From Bacteroides rodentium JCM 16496 (GTDB lineage Bacteria > Bacteroidota > Bacteroidia > Bacteroidales > Bacteroidaceae), in contig NZ_BAKJ01000011.1 of assembly GCF_000614125.1 (NCBI RefSeq), forward strand, positions 51,901 to 115,900: a stretch of DNA of 64,000 nucleotides, given 5' to 3'. The position numbers were made by a program, and so were the translations under genes. Positions 53,664-64,000 of the stretch are shown piece by piece. The notes under the pieces were generated by a model. The model had not been told where the DNA came from and made no database searches. It saw nothing but the letters and a program-made list of their open reading frames with translations. Numbering within the stretch: position 1 is the first letter of the stretch; the number at the start of each line of letters is the position of its first letter.

Positions 53664-54773
53664 TTAAAAATCTGATAAATCTATAGATTCTATATTTACT
53701 AAATCTGTTATTTCCATTTGAGAGGCTCCCCAGGTTTCTATTGTAACACTGTGTGCTACTTCTTCAGGGTATGTATGTACCAATGGATTACTATAGGCTT
53801 CTGTTGTATTATCTCCCCAGTTGACTATTCCCGTGACATTGCCTGTACCACTTAATATAGGAGCTGATACGCTCTTTCCTGAATAGTTCACTTTTAACAT
53901 GCTATATTGTCCCAGTTGTGAGGGTGTACCTTCTTTATTCAGAGAAATTTTTTCTGTCAAATCGGCTAATACTGTCATGCCATTATTGGTAATCACCAAA
54001 TGAAAAACATATTTCATGCCTGCCTCAATGTCTGTCTTGGGCAGATTTATGCTATATTCTTTTCCATCTATCAGAAAAGTAGCCGTTATATCCTGACCAC
54101 TGGATTTGAAGGGTAGGCAAAACATCTGCGGCAGGTCTTTAACCCATTCTGTATCTATTTGTTTGTTGGCAGTGATTGTGTAGTCTCCCTTTTCCGTACT
54201 GTTAATGATTCCGGATGCAACGTTCAGGGTACCTTTCACTGGAATATCTGCTATTTTTATGGAACTAAGTGCTCCTGCTCCTTCATATCGGTCTTTTGAG
54301 ATGTTGAAGGCCAGTACGGATGAGGCATGTTGCATCTTTAAAGCTCCTTGTGGAGATGAATAAGATACTGAAACGGCATTGCCGGAATATAAATAATCTG
54401 TTTGTGCAGTGATGTCTACCGGAATGGCTTCCGGTTTTGCCAGATTTGCACTATAGGGATAAAAGGCGAACAGATAAGCTTTTTCATCCTCCTTTAGTTC
54501 AACGGTTGGCGATATGCTCCATTTGCCGTTTTCGTAAGAGGCAGAAACACCGGATACCTTATCTGTAGAAGTTACTGAAGATTCGCCCTTGACATAAAGG
54601 TTCATTTTATCTCCTGGAGCAAATTCTGTGATGACTGCTTTCGTCTGAATGGAGGTTGAAATGGAGAGTTGTGTACTTTGAGGTTGCGGCTCTTCTTTTT
54701 CATCACTACTACAGGCATTGAAGACAACGGTTAGCACCCATGCTGTCATTTTTATAGCTTTCAATGTTTTCAT
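53664..54773 (-). CDS. Fimbrillin-family lipoprotein
   Basis: 369 residues with a lipobox (TVVFNACSSDEKEEP, cysteine near residue 21) and the fimbrillin/Mfa-like pattern: a FAPGDKMNLYVKG start domain, KAYLFAFYPYSANL, and MQHASSVLAFNISKDR as the second domain start. The last 70 residues hold a PKD-like fragment (NWGDNTTEAYSNPLVHTYPE). It probably forms part of a surface structure or binds surface polymers. Last gene of the minus-strand SusC/D locus. Confidence 0.72.
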   Translation of the reverse strand: MKTLKAIKMTAWVLTVVFNACSSDEKEEPQPQSTQLSISTSIQTKAVITEFAPGDKMNLYVKGESSVTSTDKVSGVSASYENGKWSISPTVELKEDEKAYLFAFYPYSANLAKPEAIPVDITAQTDYLYSGNAVSVSYSSPQGALKMQHASSVLAFNISKDRYEGAGALSSIKIADIPVKGTLNVASGIINSTEKGDYTITANKQIDTEWVKDLPQMFCLPFKSSGQDITATFLIDGKEYSINLPKTDIEAGMKYVFHLVITNNGMTVLADLTEKISLNKEGTPSQLGQYSMLKVNYSGKSVSAPILSGTGNVTGIVNWGDNTTEAYSNPLVHTYPEEVAHSVTIETWGASQMEITDLVNIESIDLSDF

Positions 54774-54778
54774 GGCTT

Positions 54779-55447
54779 TTATTCTTTAGCAAAGAAACCC
54801 AATACTGAAATCAGGCTGTCTTCTTTTTTCCACTTGATTTTATTTTCTTTCAAAAACTTTTTCCAATTGTCGGATTGGGATGCTTCCACTGTTTCTGTTA
54901 CAGTCTTTTTATTCGCTTCAACCACCTTACCGCCAAGGATAAAGTAATAAGCTGTTTCTAAAGGTATTTCAGAACCGTCATTTCTCTCCTGGAGCATTTT
55001 ACCAAGTTCCGGTTGGTTCAGTCCTCCCAAATCAAGAGAAGAAAGGTCTCGCGAAGCGGAAGAATTAAGGCTGGAACCATAAGCACCCGAACCGGAAGTC
55101 ATGGAGTTAAAATCACCATATACCAACTTTAACAATGCACAGTCTCCTTTTTGTGCCATAACTTGCATCAGTTTATGATTGGCAAACCAATAAATATCAT
55201 TGCCAATTTCTACCCGTATTACATCCTTGTCCGAACTTTCAAAGATTTTTCCATCTTGAGTAATATAATGTAGCGTATTGCCTAATAGATGTATATTCAG
55301 TTGGGCTTCACTTTTTTGATTCTTGGCAAAATAGATAGTCCCTTGACTGAAATTTTCATAGAGATAAGGCCAGCGGGTGTTGGGAGCAAACTGTGCATTT
55401 ACCGATATTGTACATCCTAATAATATCATTAATAGTACTTTTTTCAT
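54779..55447 (-). CDS. Secreted protein of unknown function
   Basis: 222 residues with a signal peptide (MKKVLLMILLGCTISVNAQ). Body strand-rich (FSQGTIYFAKNQKSEAQLNI) with a helical end (WKKFLKENKIKWKKE). No family recognised. It overlaps the C10 protease gene by 4 bp, so the pair is co-translated; a role with the protease is plausible. Confidence 0.6.
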   Translation of the reverse strand: MKKVLLMILLGCTISVNAQFAPNTRWPYLYENFSQGTIYFAKNQKSEAQLNIHLLGNTLHYITQDGKIFESSDKDVIRVEIGNDIYWFANHKLMQVMAQKGDCALLKLVYGDFNSMTSGSGAYGSSLNSSASRDLSSLDLGGLNQPELGKMLQERNDGSEIPLETAYYFILGGKVVEANKKTVTETVEASQSDNWKKFLKENKIKWKKEDSLISVLGFFAKE

Positions 55448-57117
55448 AACGTATTTTCTTTTTTACCGATTATTAATTGAATGTTTTTCTTTCCACCGGC
55501 ATTACTCAATTGTAGCGTGTAATTGCCTTCTGTAATGTCGCTTACAGAAATGGTCTCAGTGCCATTGGCGGTAATTTGTCCTTCGGCAACCACATCTTCT
55601 GTTTCTGTATAATAGAGTAGGTAGGATACTGGTTGAGGAGATTTCAGAGTCAGTTCCTTTTTAATCTTGTCATACTTCATTGATACTTTGGAAGCCGGTG
55701 TCTCTTCTGTTTCCGAGGTACTTGCTACATGAATTGTAAACTGCTTAGTGTAAGAAAGTTTGTTACTCACATTGGTAGCGGTAATTTCTATAATCCAATC
55801 TCCGTCCTCTTTGTTCAAGGTTTCTGTAGTTTTCAGTTCTCCGTTTTCAACAATAAATGGAGCCTTGATGTAATCGTGCAGGATAATACTGTATTCTCCT
55901 CTGACAGAATACTCATAAGTCGGGTTAGTGGCTTCACTTTCTACCGTAATTTTGCCGACAACAGTTCCTGCCGGTTGTTTCTCTTTCACGGTAGTATTGG
56001 ACAATGCGATGTCACTTGGACTGTCCGAGGGCTGGCGGATACCTACCACTACTCCCTGCTGGGCTGTATAATCCATATCCATGGTGGCATCGCGTAGACC
56101 ATCCAACGGGAAATAACCGTTGTTTGCGCCACCCCATCCCCAGTTTACGTGATAGAGGCTACCGTCGAATCCGTCCAGATTGAAACAGTGCCCGTATCCT
56201 TTTTTCAAATCGGCACCACTATAGCATACGACACGACCGGCTTTCAATTCATTCAAAATCAGTTGCTCCCAATCTCCGCTATAACCGGTACGTGAGTAGT
56301 ATTTTACAGATGAGGGATAACCGAAATTTCGTATCAGTGCGGCTGGAATATAGGAAGTTTGTGTACCTGAGCCATCTGTTCCATAATCCATCTTAATCGA
56401 AACACCGCAATGGTAAAGTAAGCGTGCTACTTCTTGTTTGTTGTTTACTCCTGTTATGATAGCATTCCAATCATAGGCGAGTTCCTTGTCATAATTGATA
56501 TACATACTTCCATAGTTGGCACTCGTATAGCTATATTCCCCTTGAGGTTTTGCCGGATATTTAGCCACGCTCATGGCTTGTGCCATGGCTACGGCAACAC
56601 AGCCTACAAGGGCTGTACCGTTGCTATTGGAGGGGCAGTAAATGTTGTAAGGTTTTCCCTGATTCCAATTTACGGTAAGCAGAGGAGCAATTTTGTCGTT
56701 TGCGGCACGAGTGACAGGGCGACTATTTAATGTTTCCCAACCCTGATGTTTCTTACCGTTTAACCGCGAATTCCTTCGTATTTGCAGACTATAACCTTCC
56801 AGCCACGACTTTACATTGTCCGGCTGTCCGTTTTTCTTGTAGATTCCTTGTTCAGAATAACCTAAAAGTGGGGAAGACATGTCATCTGCTGCTATCAAAG
56901 TCCAGCCACCGGGTGTGAACTGTATGATATAGTAAGCAACCTCGTTCTCATACGTGACTGCTGTGACAGACTGCACACTTCCTTTGAAACCAGGAATTTG
57001 TTGTGCCATAATCTTTACGGCAGTTTTGGCAGCCACGTCTTTTGTCACTTCTTCGGCATAGGTTGCATTCCAAAGGAAAAGTGAGCAGATTAAGAATAGG
57101 ATGTGTTTTTTAAGCAT
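55444..57117 (-). CDS. C10-family (streptopain-like) cysteine protease
   Basis: 557 residues: signal peptide (to about 21), an inhibitory Spi/C10 pro-region (about 22-150), then a catalytic domain. The cysteine lies in LVGCVAVAMAQAM and the histidine in GYGHCFNLDGF, with VNWGWGGANNGYF after it. The C-terminus holds beta-sandwich domains (about 370-550). C10 proteases of Bacteroides are secreted and activated by cleavage. Here it is encoded in the SusC/D operon, so protein is a likely substrate. Confidence 0.85.
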   Translation of the reverse strand: MLKKHILFLICSLFLWNATYAEEVTKDVAAKTAVKIMAQQIPGFKGSVQSVTAVTYENEVAYYIIQFTPGGWTLIAADDMSSPLLGYSEQGIYKKNGQPDNVKSWLEGYSLQIRRNSRLNGKKHQGWETLNSRPVTRAANDKIAPLLTVNWNQGKPYNIYCPSNSNGTALVGCVAVAMAQAMSVAKYPAKPQGEYSYTSANYGSMYINYDKELAYDWNAIITGVNNKQEVARLLYHCGVSIKMDYGTDGSGTQTSYIPAALIRNFGYPSSVKYYSRTGYSGDWEQLILNELKAGRVVCYSGADLKKGYGHCFNLDGFDGSLYHVNWGWGGANNGYFPLDGLRDATMDMDYTAQQGVVVGIRQPSDSPSDIALSNTTVKEKQPAGTVVGKITVESEATNPTYEYSVRGEYSIILHDYIKAPFIVENGELKTTETLNKEDGDWIIEITATNVSNKLSYTKQFTIHVASTSETEETPASKVSMKYDKIKKELTLKSPQPVSYLLYYTETEDVVAEGQITANGTETISVSDITEGNYTLQLSNAGGKKNIQLIIGKKENTL

Positions 57118-57211
57118 AATTAGTTCATATTAGTGGATAACAAAAGAGTCCTATTCTCCATCAATCTTGTCGGATGTGCATGGAAGAAAAGGACTCTATT
57201 TTATAGGTTAA

Positions 57212-58858
57212 TTATTTGTTTACAGTGCCCAAAGACTCTATACCAGTAACTGCAACCTTGGTAACTTTTTTGTTGCCGCTAAATAATTGAACGGCGGTCC
57301 TGGTTTTGGCTGCCGGAGTGAGTGTCGCTGTTGTTGCTTTTTCCCACCATCCAAGTGCAGATACAAAATTTTCGTCACAGGCCACTACGCCAAAGTCCGT
57401 AGAAACAATGGTACCATCTGCATTTACAGTAAATGCTATTTCATCTTGTTCGGTCAGTGAATAAGTTATTAAGCCATAGTTTTGATCTTTTCCAGCCACA
57501 ACACCGAGCTCATAAAACGAACCAACATAGAACTTACCCGTAGTAATGTCATAACGTCCGGGCAGTTCAGAACCATCCATATAAAGGTTTTTGATGATAA
57601 CCCCATTTTCAGCCTCAGGATCTTCTATGATGGTAGCTATGCCGGCATCATACTTTTCTCCATCGTATGCAGAAACATAAGTGAAATTGAAATTACCCAG
57701 TACCATTTCTTTGGTCATGGCAAAAAACTTCCACCATACGTTTTCAGAGGAGTATGTATTGTTTTGATTACCATAAACATCCGTAATGGCACCTTCTTCC
57801 ATGATTAAAGAGACAATATCTCCGCCTTGTGGAGCAGATGGCAAATGGAATGTAACAATTTTACCCGATACTGACCATTGGTTTTTATCAAGCTTTATGG
57901 TGGTTGAGCGTGTATCATTGCTGTAAACTACCGAAAGCGCCCCTGGCTTAACACTGTTTTCATTGCGGTAAACATCAAACTCAAAAGTAATTTTACCTTC
58001 AAATTTTTCCCATTCCGGGAATACGCTTTCTATTTCAGGTGCAGTGAAATAACTGTCTGCTACAGCAAAATTCTCTTTATCTGTTGCTACATAAACACCT
58101 CTAAACTTACCGGTATTAACGTTAATGCCACTGCTCATTGCAGTACATTTATTGCCGAAGCTGTCTACAAAGGCACCCGATTCCCAAGAGAACGTCAGGA
58201 TAGAACCAGCCGGAGCTTTGGGGGCGGAGAATGTTACGACAGCCCCCTCAATACTTACTGTATACTCCTCTTCTGTGAGAGTTACGGCATTGTTAATGTC
58301 CCATTCTTTATAATATTGGGCAACGATGGCTCCGTTACTCCTTACTATAGCTTCAGAGAATGTTACAGCTGCAGCTTTTGCTTTGGTATCCGGATTAAAG
58401 GTCTTGGCTGCAGGCGCATTGCCGTCGGTTGTTGTCACGCTTACGTTGGTTACAGCTCCGGTAATACCTTTATCGTTGGCTGCCACTGCATAAATCTGAT
58501 ATGTAGTGTTAGGCATACAAAGAGGAGCACCTTTTACACGCATGTTGTTGGTGATTGTCGCGTTCTTTTCTGCACTCACTACTTCACCGGCTATTCCACC
58601 GGAGTAACCTCCCTTTAATAAGGTTGCACCACTCAGTTCTTTCGGCATATCTGCTTTCATTACTATATAAGAATAGTATTGTGTACCGTTTGCCGGACTT
58701 ACTGTAAATGTAAAAGTCGAATCTGCTGTAGCTGTCACATCTATGGAAACGGCAGGGCCGTCTCCATATTTTTCTGTTACAGGGTCGTCAAAGTTGGTGC
58801 AACTGGTCATAAACAGACCGATGCCCAAAATGCTATATAATATCTTTCTCATATTCAT
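57212..58858 (-). CDS. Surface lipoprotein with Ig-like repeats
   Basis: 548 residues with a lipobox (GLFMTSCTNFDDP, cysteine near residue 20). It contains fibronectin/Ig-like repeats with a recurrent PxGSILTFSWESGAFVDSFG / PQGGDIVSLIMEEGAITDVY pattern. Position after SusD suggests a ligand-binding SGBP-type lipoprotein. No catalytic domain seen. Confidence 0.65.
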   Translation of the reverse strand: MNMRKILYSILGIGLFMTSCTNFDDPVTEKYGDGPAVSIDVTATADSTFTFTVSPANGTQYYSYIVMKADMPKELSGATLLKGGYSGGIAGEVVSAEKNATITNNMRVKGAPLCMPNTTYQIYAVAANDKGITGAVTNVSVTTTDGNAPAAKTFNPDTKAKAAAVTFSEAIVRSNGAIVAQYYKEWDINNAVTLTEEEYTVSIEGAVVTFSAPKAPAGSILTFSWESGAFVDSFGNKCTAMSSGINVNTGKFRGVYVATDKENFAVADSYFTAPEIESVFPEWEKFEGKITFEFDVYRNENSVKPGALSVVYSNDTRSTTIKLDKNQWSVSGKIVTFHLPSAPQGGDIVSLIMEEGAITDVYGNQNNTYSSENVWWKFFAMTKEMVLGNFNFTYVSAYDGEKYDAGIATIIEDPEAENGVIIKNLYMDGSELPGRYDITTGKFYVGSFYELGVVAGKDQNYGLITYSLTEQDEIAFTVNADGTIVSTDFGVVACDENFVSALGWWEKATTATLTPAAKTRTAVQLFSGNKKVTKVAVTGIESLGTVNK

Positions 58859-58871
58859 TTATGATTAGGAG

Positions 58872-59765
58872 TTATTTTTTTGTTATAGTCTGATTACCGT
58901 ACATCAAGTTCCACCAGCCGTCACTTGCAGCACCGTAAGCATTTTCTATTCTCAGTTTCGCACCATTCTCAAGAATTGTAATGGTTATATTTTTCCCACT
59001 GCTCAATTCTTCACTTTCATCAGGATCCGGACCGGTGAATCCTGCCAATACAACATCCACTCCATTGTCGGAATAACCGATTTTCTGTCCTACCGGAACA
59101 CGGATTTCAGTTTTTTCTTCATTTACTGTACCGTAGAAGTAGTTCTTGGAAGGTGCGACAAATCCATTGGCTGCAAAATATGGTTCAAGATTACCAATCC
59201 AAACTTTATTCAAATCATCTGCATCACGTTCAATTGTAATATCCCAATCGAAAGAGCCGCGACTTGAAAAATAGGATTCTGCAGAAGCAGCATAGGTACC
59301 CAAGATGAACAACAATGGATGCTCATCGTCCTGAATGGTTACTTGGCATGTTTTGTTTGCCCCAAGATTTACACCTTGTGGCGTTTTCAAGGAAAAGGTA
59401 ATAGTCTGGTAGCCCGGATTTGTAAATACATCGTCATTAATGATTTCTAATTTGATATATTGTGTCGGGGCATCTTTGGTAAATGTCAGAGATTTACCTC
59501 CGTCTATGGTATAGTGAGTTCCTTCTATTGCAGTGGAACCTTCTGCCACCACTTCAAAATCGACTGTGGTAGATATACCGGAGAGGGAAGTCAGCAGTAC
59601 CGGAATTTCAAGTGTCCCTTTTTCTTCACCAATACTCATTGTTGCATTTGTGAATGCAACAAAAGCATCCTTATCGTCAAAGGTCGGCTCTTCGTTTATG
59701 TTGCAGGATGCAAACAGCAGTGCTCCTGCAGCCAGCAAACCATATATTGATTTTATTCTTTTCAT
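58872..59765 (-). CDS. Surface lipoprotein with Calx-beta-like domain
   Basis: 297 residues with a lipobox (GALLFASCNINEEP, cysteine at 20). Residues about 30-150 read as Calx-beta (TVDFEVVAEGSTAIEGTHYT, DVFTNPGYQTITFSL), the C-terminal part a beta-barrel-like domain. Between susD and the Ig-repeat lipoprotein, so probably a substrate-binding partner on the cell surface. Confidence 0.68.
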   Translation of the reverse strand: MKRIKSIYGLLAAGALLFASCNINEEPTFDDKDAFVAFTNATMSIGEEKGTLEIPVLLTSLSGISTTVDFEVVAEGSTAIEGTHYTIDGGKSLTFTKDAPTQYIKLEIINDDVFTNPGYQTITFSLKTPQGVNLGANKTCQVTIQDDEHPLLFILGTYAASAESYFSSRGSFDWDITIERDADDLNKVWIGNLEPYFAANGFVAPSKNYFYGTVNEEKTEIRVPVGQKIGYSDNGVDVVLAGFTGPDPDESEELSSGKNITITILENGAKLRIENAYGAASDGWWNLMYGNQTITKK

Positions 59766-59785
59766 ATCTATATACTTCTATTTAA

Positions 59786-61207
59786 TTAATAACCGGGATT
59801 CTGTTGCATGTTCGGATTGGCATCCGTTTCGCGTTTCGGGATAGGCATAGCCCATTTTTCGCTGGGGAAAGGAATGTCCTTATTGCTGATGCCGTCATAG
59901 TCTGTACGTACTAAAGAGGTTTTGGTACGTGCGTAGTCGTAGGCGATATGTCCCTCGAATGCCAGCTCTTTACGTCTTTCCGCGAAAATGGAAGTCGCAG
60001 AAGGAGATGGAGCCGTGGAACCGCGTTTTGCTGCAATAGCTTCCAAATCGGATTGTGCTGTAGCACCTGCAACGTGTGCACCGTTATAAAGTGCTTCTGC
60101 CCGGTTCAGGTACATTTCAGAAAGGCGAAGAACGATAATATTGTTTTCTTTGGGAATACCACTACCTGTCTTACCGGCATACTTGGTTGTAAAGTAATCA
60201 TTTTCATTCATGGTGAACATTTCTCCACGAATATCGCCGTCTTCATAAAGGTCTACCAAATCTTTGGTGGCACTTACATCACCACTGCCTTCTGCTCCGG
60301 TTGTGATGTAAGAGATGCCTTCCCAGCCACTGCCGTCCCAATACTCATTCTTATTGGAACCATAAACCTCGAAAATAATTTCTCCGCCTTCCGGGGCAAC
60401 GTTTGCAGTGAACATTTCTTTATACTTATCACCTTCGGCTAATTTGTATTTACCGTTGTTGATGACTTTAGTGGCATAGTCGGCGCTATTCTGCCAATCG
60501 CCCATATACAGATATACGCGTGAAAGCAGTGCCTGGATGGCTGGCTTTGTTACTGCAGCTGCTGCATCAGTAATACCTTGACGGGCATAACCGTCGGACA
60601 TAATGCTTTCAGCGGTAGTCAAATCGGCCAAAATCTGGTCATATACTTCTTTCACAGTGTTACGTGCAGGCAATCCGTTTTCCGTAACCAGCACTACCGG
60701 TACACCCAGACTCTCAGGGGCGTAAGTATAAGGTTGGGCGTAAGTAATCACCAAGTCGAAAAGGCTTAATGCACGCATAAAAAGAGCTTCAGCTTTTGTA
60801 TTGTTGATTTGCTGTGCTGTCACTTCTGTGCTTTCTTTACCTTCCAAATTATTGATGATATTGTTGGCACGTGATATCGTATAGTTGGCATAGGTCCAGA
60901 TACTGGAGGTAGAACTTTCATTGTAGTCCCAGAATGGATCTACACGGTATCGTCCTGAGCCGGCGAGTGACTTTGGATTCTTGGCATTGCCACAACGTAA
61001 CTCAGAAGCCAGGATGAAACTTGCCCCATACCATGTATAACTCTGCATTGGAGAATACAAACCGGCTGTTGCTGCATCCAAGCTTGTATAATTAGCTAAA
61101 GTCAACTCGTTGCTTTGCTTCAATACCGGTTCTTCATCCAAGAAGCCGCTGCAAGAAGTGGTCAATCCCGTTGCAAGAACCGCTAATCCTAATATTATTT
61201 TTTTCAT
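59786..61207 (-). CDS. SusD/RagB-family surface lipoprotein
   Basis: 473 residues with a lipobox (GLTTSCSGFLDEEPV, cysteine near 19), the TPR-like helices of SusD (about 80-220, MRALSLFDLVITYAQPYTYA), and the C-terminal MYLNRAEALYN. SusD binds the ligand and closes the SusC transporter. It follows the SusC gene by 27 bp. Confidence 0.9.
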   Translation of the reverse strand: MKKIILGLAVLATGLTTSCSGFLDEEPVLKQSNELTLANYTSLDAATAGLYSPMQSYTWYGASFILASELRCGNAKNPKSLAGSGRYRVDPFWDYNESSTSSIWTYANYTISRANNIINNLEGKESTEVTAQQINNTKAEALFMRALSLFDLVITYAQPYTYAPESLGVPVVLVTENGLPARNTVKEVYDQILADLTTAESIMSDGYARQGITDAAAAVTKPAIQALLSRVYLYMGDWQNSADYATKVINNGKYKLAEGDKYKEMFTANVAPEGGEIIFEVYGSNKNEYWDGSGWEGISYITTGAEGSGDVSATKDLVDLYEDGDIRGEMFTMNENDYFTTKYAGKTGSGIPKENNIIVLRLSEMYLNRAEALYNGAHVAGATAQSDLEAIAAKRGSTAPSPSATSIFAERRKELAFEGHIAYDYARTKTSLVRTDYDGISNKDIPFPSEKWAMPIPKRETDANPNMQQNPGY

Positions 61208-61234
61208 AATTACAATTTCTTTTTAGCTGATTAA

Positions 61235-64000
61235 TTAAAATGTCAAATCCAAACCGATAACGAACGTCTTGGTTACAGGATATATACCATATCCCAGACC
61301 ATCGATGCCACGTTCAGGATCCCAAAAGTTTACATCATGGAATGTGTAAAGGTTCAATCCGCTGGCATACACTTTGGCATTTCCTAAACCGGCCTTTTTG
61401 ATGAGCTGTGTGGGGAATGTGTAGGATAAGGTGATGTCTTTGATTCGGAAATAATCGCCTTTTTCCATAAAACGTGTAGAAGAGAAGTTGTAAGAGTTAG
61501 TAGTATTCCCTGCAATCGGTTTTGGCAAGCAGCCGGTGTCACCCGGTTTCTTCCAATAGTTCAATAGGCTTTTGGCTTGGTTCATACTCATTTGGTTACC
61601 ATCAGACTGTAGGTAGCGGTTTTCTATTATAAGGATTTTATTACCGCCTTTGAACTCACCAACAACACTAAGAGCAATGCCTTTCCAGCTTACAGAAGTA
61701 TTGATACCACCTGTATATGTCGGTTCCGGACTTCCGGCTTTTATCCATCTGGCTGCGTTGTAGTCATTAGATAATTCGCCGCTTTCCGTTCTCCAAAGAG
61801 CTTCACCGTTTACGGGATTCACTCCATAATAGTCTTTTAGGTAGAAAGTGAATAGCTTTTCGCCTACAATATGCCTCAAGCGTGCATCTTCGGAGTAACT
61901 CATCATTTCGTCACCTGCAAGTTCCAGAATTTTGGATTTATTGTGAGATATATTAAATCCTGCATCCCATTTCCAGTCATTATTATCAATAATGTTAGCG
62001 TCAAACTGGAATTCAACTCCCGTATTGCGCATAGACCCTACATTTTGTAGTGCTGTGTTGAAACCAGATGTACTGGATTGCGCTTTATCCAGCAACATGT
62101 CCGTTGTTTTGCGGGAATATACATCGATACTGCCGGAGAAACGTTTCAGAAAACGAAAATCAATACCTACGTTCCATGAAGCATTCTTTTCCCATGACAA
62201 GTTGGGATTTGCAGGAGTAGAAGGCCGCATACCGGTGGCTCCGTTGTATGCAGTGGAAGTATAAGTTCCGAATTGTTGGTACTGCCTGATATTATTGTTG
62301 CCGTTTATACCATAGCTGAAACGCAATTTGAACATGTCAAGCCAGTCATAGTCTTCCATAAAGCTTCATTGTGGAGGTTCCAAGATGCACCGATTGAGTA
62401 GAACAACCCCCACTGACTGTTGCTGCCAAAAAGTGAACTACCATCATAACGGGCAGACAGCTGCAAATAGTAGCGTGAATCGTAGTTATAATCGGCAATT
62501 CCGAAGAACGACAACATAGTTTCTGTTCCTTGTGCATAATCTATCAAGAACTTTTCTGCGTTTCCGGACGGATGATAAGGTATATCGGGATTCAAGTCCT
62601 GAGACATCTGGTATTGTTGCCAATAGGTATTATGAGTTGCTTCTTGTCCCAATAAAACACGTACGCTGTGCTTACTGAAAATGTCTTCATAGGTAGCTGT
62701 ATTTGAAGTTGTCAGTAAGCGATATTGTGTTTCAGTTGTTTGTAGCTTAGGATAACCGGCATCATAGTTATGTGCTTCGTTCGACCAGTAACGGCGTCCT
62801 TCCTTGAAAGCCATTTCTGCTGCGTTCGTGGTTTTCAAAGTTAATTGTTTGATAGGCTTCCATTCCAAATATATATTTCCACTGAATCGATACGTTTTGT
62901 CCCATTGGTCATCGTACTCGGCAGTGGCGCGCGGATTCTGATTGCTGTTTTCAGGAATCTGAGTATAGTGGGTTCCGTCTGCATTGTATGCAGGAGTCCA
63001 AGGAAGAATGGTCAGACCTGCAAAAGCCGGATTGGAATAATACAAATCTCCCATTGGTACGTCTTGGCTTTTCATATAACCTAAGTTCAGACGTACACCT
63101 GTTTTCAGGTATTTGTTCAATTCATGATCTACATTGATACGAGCTTGTATTCTATTGAAATCAATGCCATAGAATATACCTTCATTATTATGATATGACA
63201 ATGAATTATAATACTTGGTCTTTCCAGAGCCTCCGGACGCATTGATTTCATATTCTTGCATTTGACCAAGACGGGTAAATTGATCCATCCAGTTTGTTTG
63301 TGGACGGCTTAACAATTCATAAGGACGATAATAGTTAGCGCCGCCGGTAGGATCATCTGGATTTCTACCAGCATTGATAATAGCTTGGCGTTGATAACTC
63401 AACAACTCTTGTCCACTCATCACTCCGTAATCATTGTCGTTGGCTAAAGAAGAAACACCATATTTGGCACGTATTGTAAAACGGCTCTTGCCTTCCTTAC
63501 CGGATTTTGTTGTTACCAGGATAACACCGTTTGCTGCGCGTGAACCATATACAGAAGCTGCGGCTGCATCTTTCAAAACAGTAATATTTTCAATATCGTT
63601 TGGATTGAGCATGGCTATGACATTACTGGTGTTAGTCAAGTCACTATCATCACCACTCATCACGGCAACACCGTCTACTACGTACAATGGATTATTACCG
63701 GCATTGATAGAACTGGTACCGCGAATACGTATACTTGTAGAAGACCCCGGTTGACCAGAACTCTGAGTAATCTGTACACCGGCCATCTTACCGGAGAGCA
63801 TCTTGTCAATGGAGGATGCTGGAATTTCAGCAATTTGGTCAGACGTTACAGAAGTAATAGAACCGGTTTTGGCCTCTCTTTTCGTTGTACCGTAGCCTAC
63901 AATTACGACTTCGTCAACTAATTGAGTATCAGACTTCATTATAACTCTTAAGCTTGGCTTTATTGTCACTTCTTGAGTCTGCATACCAATATACGAAATT
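61235..64000 (-). CDS. SusC/RagA TonB-dependent transporter, 5' end outside window, one apparent frameshift
   Basis: Reads in from the right edge (SYIGMQTQEVTI, the end of the carboxypeptidase-D-like domain), then the plug (SSIDKMLSGKMAGVQI, GSRAANGVILVTTKSGK) and the beta-barrel. The frame breaks near 62360: the N-terminal part ends WNLHNEAL, and the next frame resumes as MEDYDWLDMFKLRFSYGING. One extra T (minus strand) joins them as NEAFMEDYDW. It imports the ligand across the outer membrane using TonB. With susD it forms the import pair of the locus. Confidence 0.88.

Overview
The window is Bacteroidales DNA, most likely Bacteroides or Phocaeicola. It has SusC/SusD-type genes, Bacteroides-style promoter boxes (TAnnTTTG), a C10 protease, fimbrillin-like lipoproteins and a CTnDOT-type conjugation module. 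It falls into two parts. From the left edge to about 33.58 kb is an integrative conjugative element (ICE) of the CTnDOT/CTnERL kind. From there to the right edge is ordinary chromosome.

ICE layout: (i) the 3' part of an RteB-like regulator, cut by the window edge; (ii) a small insertion-sequence remnant; (iii) the mobilisation genes on the minus strand (mobA, mobB, mobC), with a hairpin-rich oriT candidate just upstream of mobA; (iv) a control region with 10-bp phased repeats, a promoter and a GCAATG-rich leader; (v) the plus-strand transfer genes: ParA-like traA, a DUF3408 gene, a traC/D-like gene, then traE,F,G,H,I,J,K,L,M,N,O,Q and a lysozyme. These encode the type IV secretion apparatus. 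No traP primase is present. (vi) From 17.9 to 31.2 kb is a long, tightly packed, mostly minus-strand block of poorly characterised genes: DUF932, an M20/M28-like peptidase, PcfJ, a methylase-like protein lacking its catalytic motif, a J-domain protein and many unknowns. It is interrupted by three copies of a long hairpin element with a 51-bp core. (vii) An IntDOT-like tyrosine recombinase, then three 22-bp iterons and a GTAnnTTTGC core that may be the attR junction.

Chromosome layout: tRNA-Phe, malate dehydrogenase, an S1-domain protein, a DUF4476 gene, an HU-like protein, a GT51 transglycosylase with an AsmA-like N-terminus, and a TolC / adaptor / two-permease / ATPase tripartite ABC exporter. 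These are followed by a ROK glucokinase, tRNA-Lys, an AI-2E family transporter, thymidine kinase, rsmI, a coiled-coil lipoprotein, a YjjG-like phosphatase and MarC. The right edge is a SusC/SusD locus with three surface lipoproteins and a secreted C10 cysteine protease, so its substrate may be protein or peptide.

Three signals stand out. First, the hairpin elements have covarying arms, a compensatory G-C to A-T change in the core, and a promoter-like TAnnTTTG box in the unpaired part of one arm; they may be single-stranded-DNA promoters or structured leader elements of the ICE. Second, the 4 x 10-bp repeats occur in front of both traA and traE, in the same helical phase relative to the -7 box. 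Third, about ten genes carry apparent one-base deletions, mostly at short homopolymers, in both ICE and housekeeping genes. That pattern points to sequence error rather than gene decay, so those genes are annotated here as joined reading frames.
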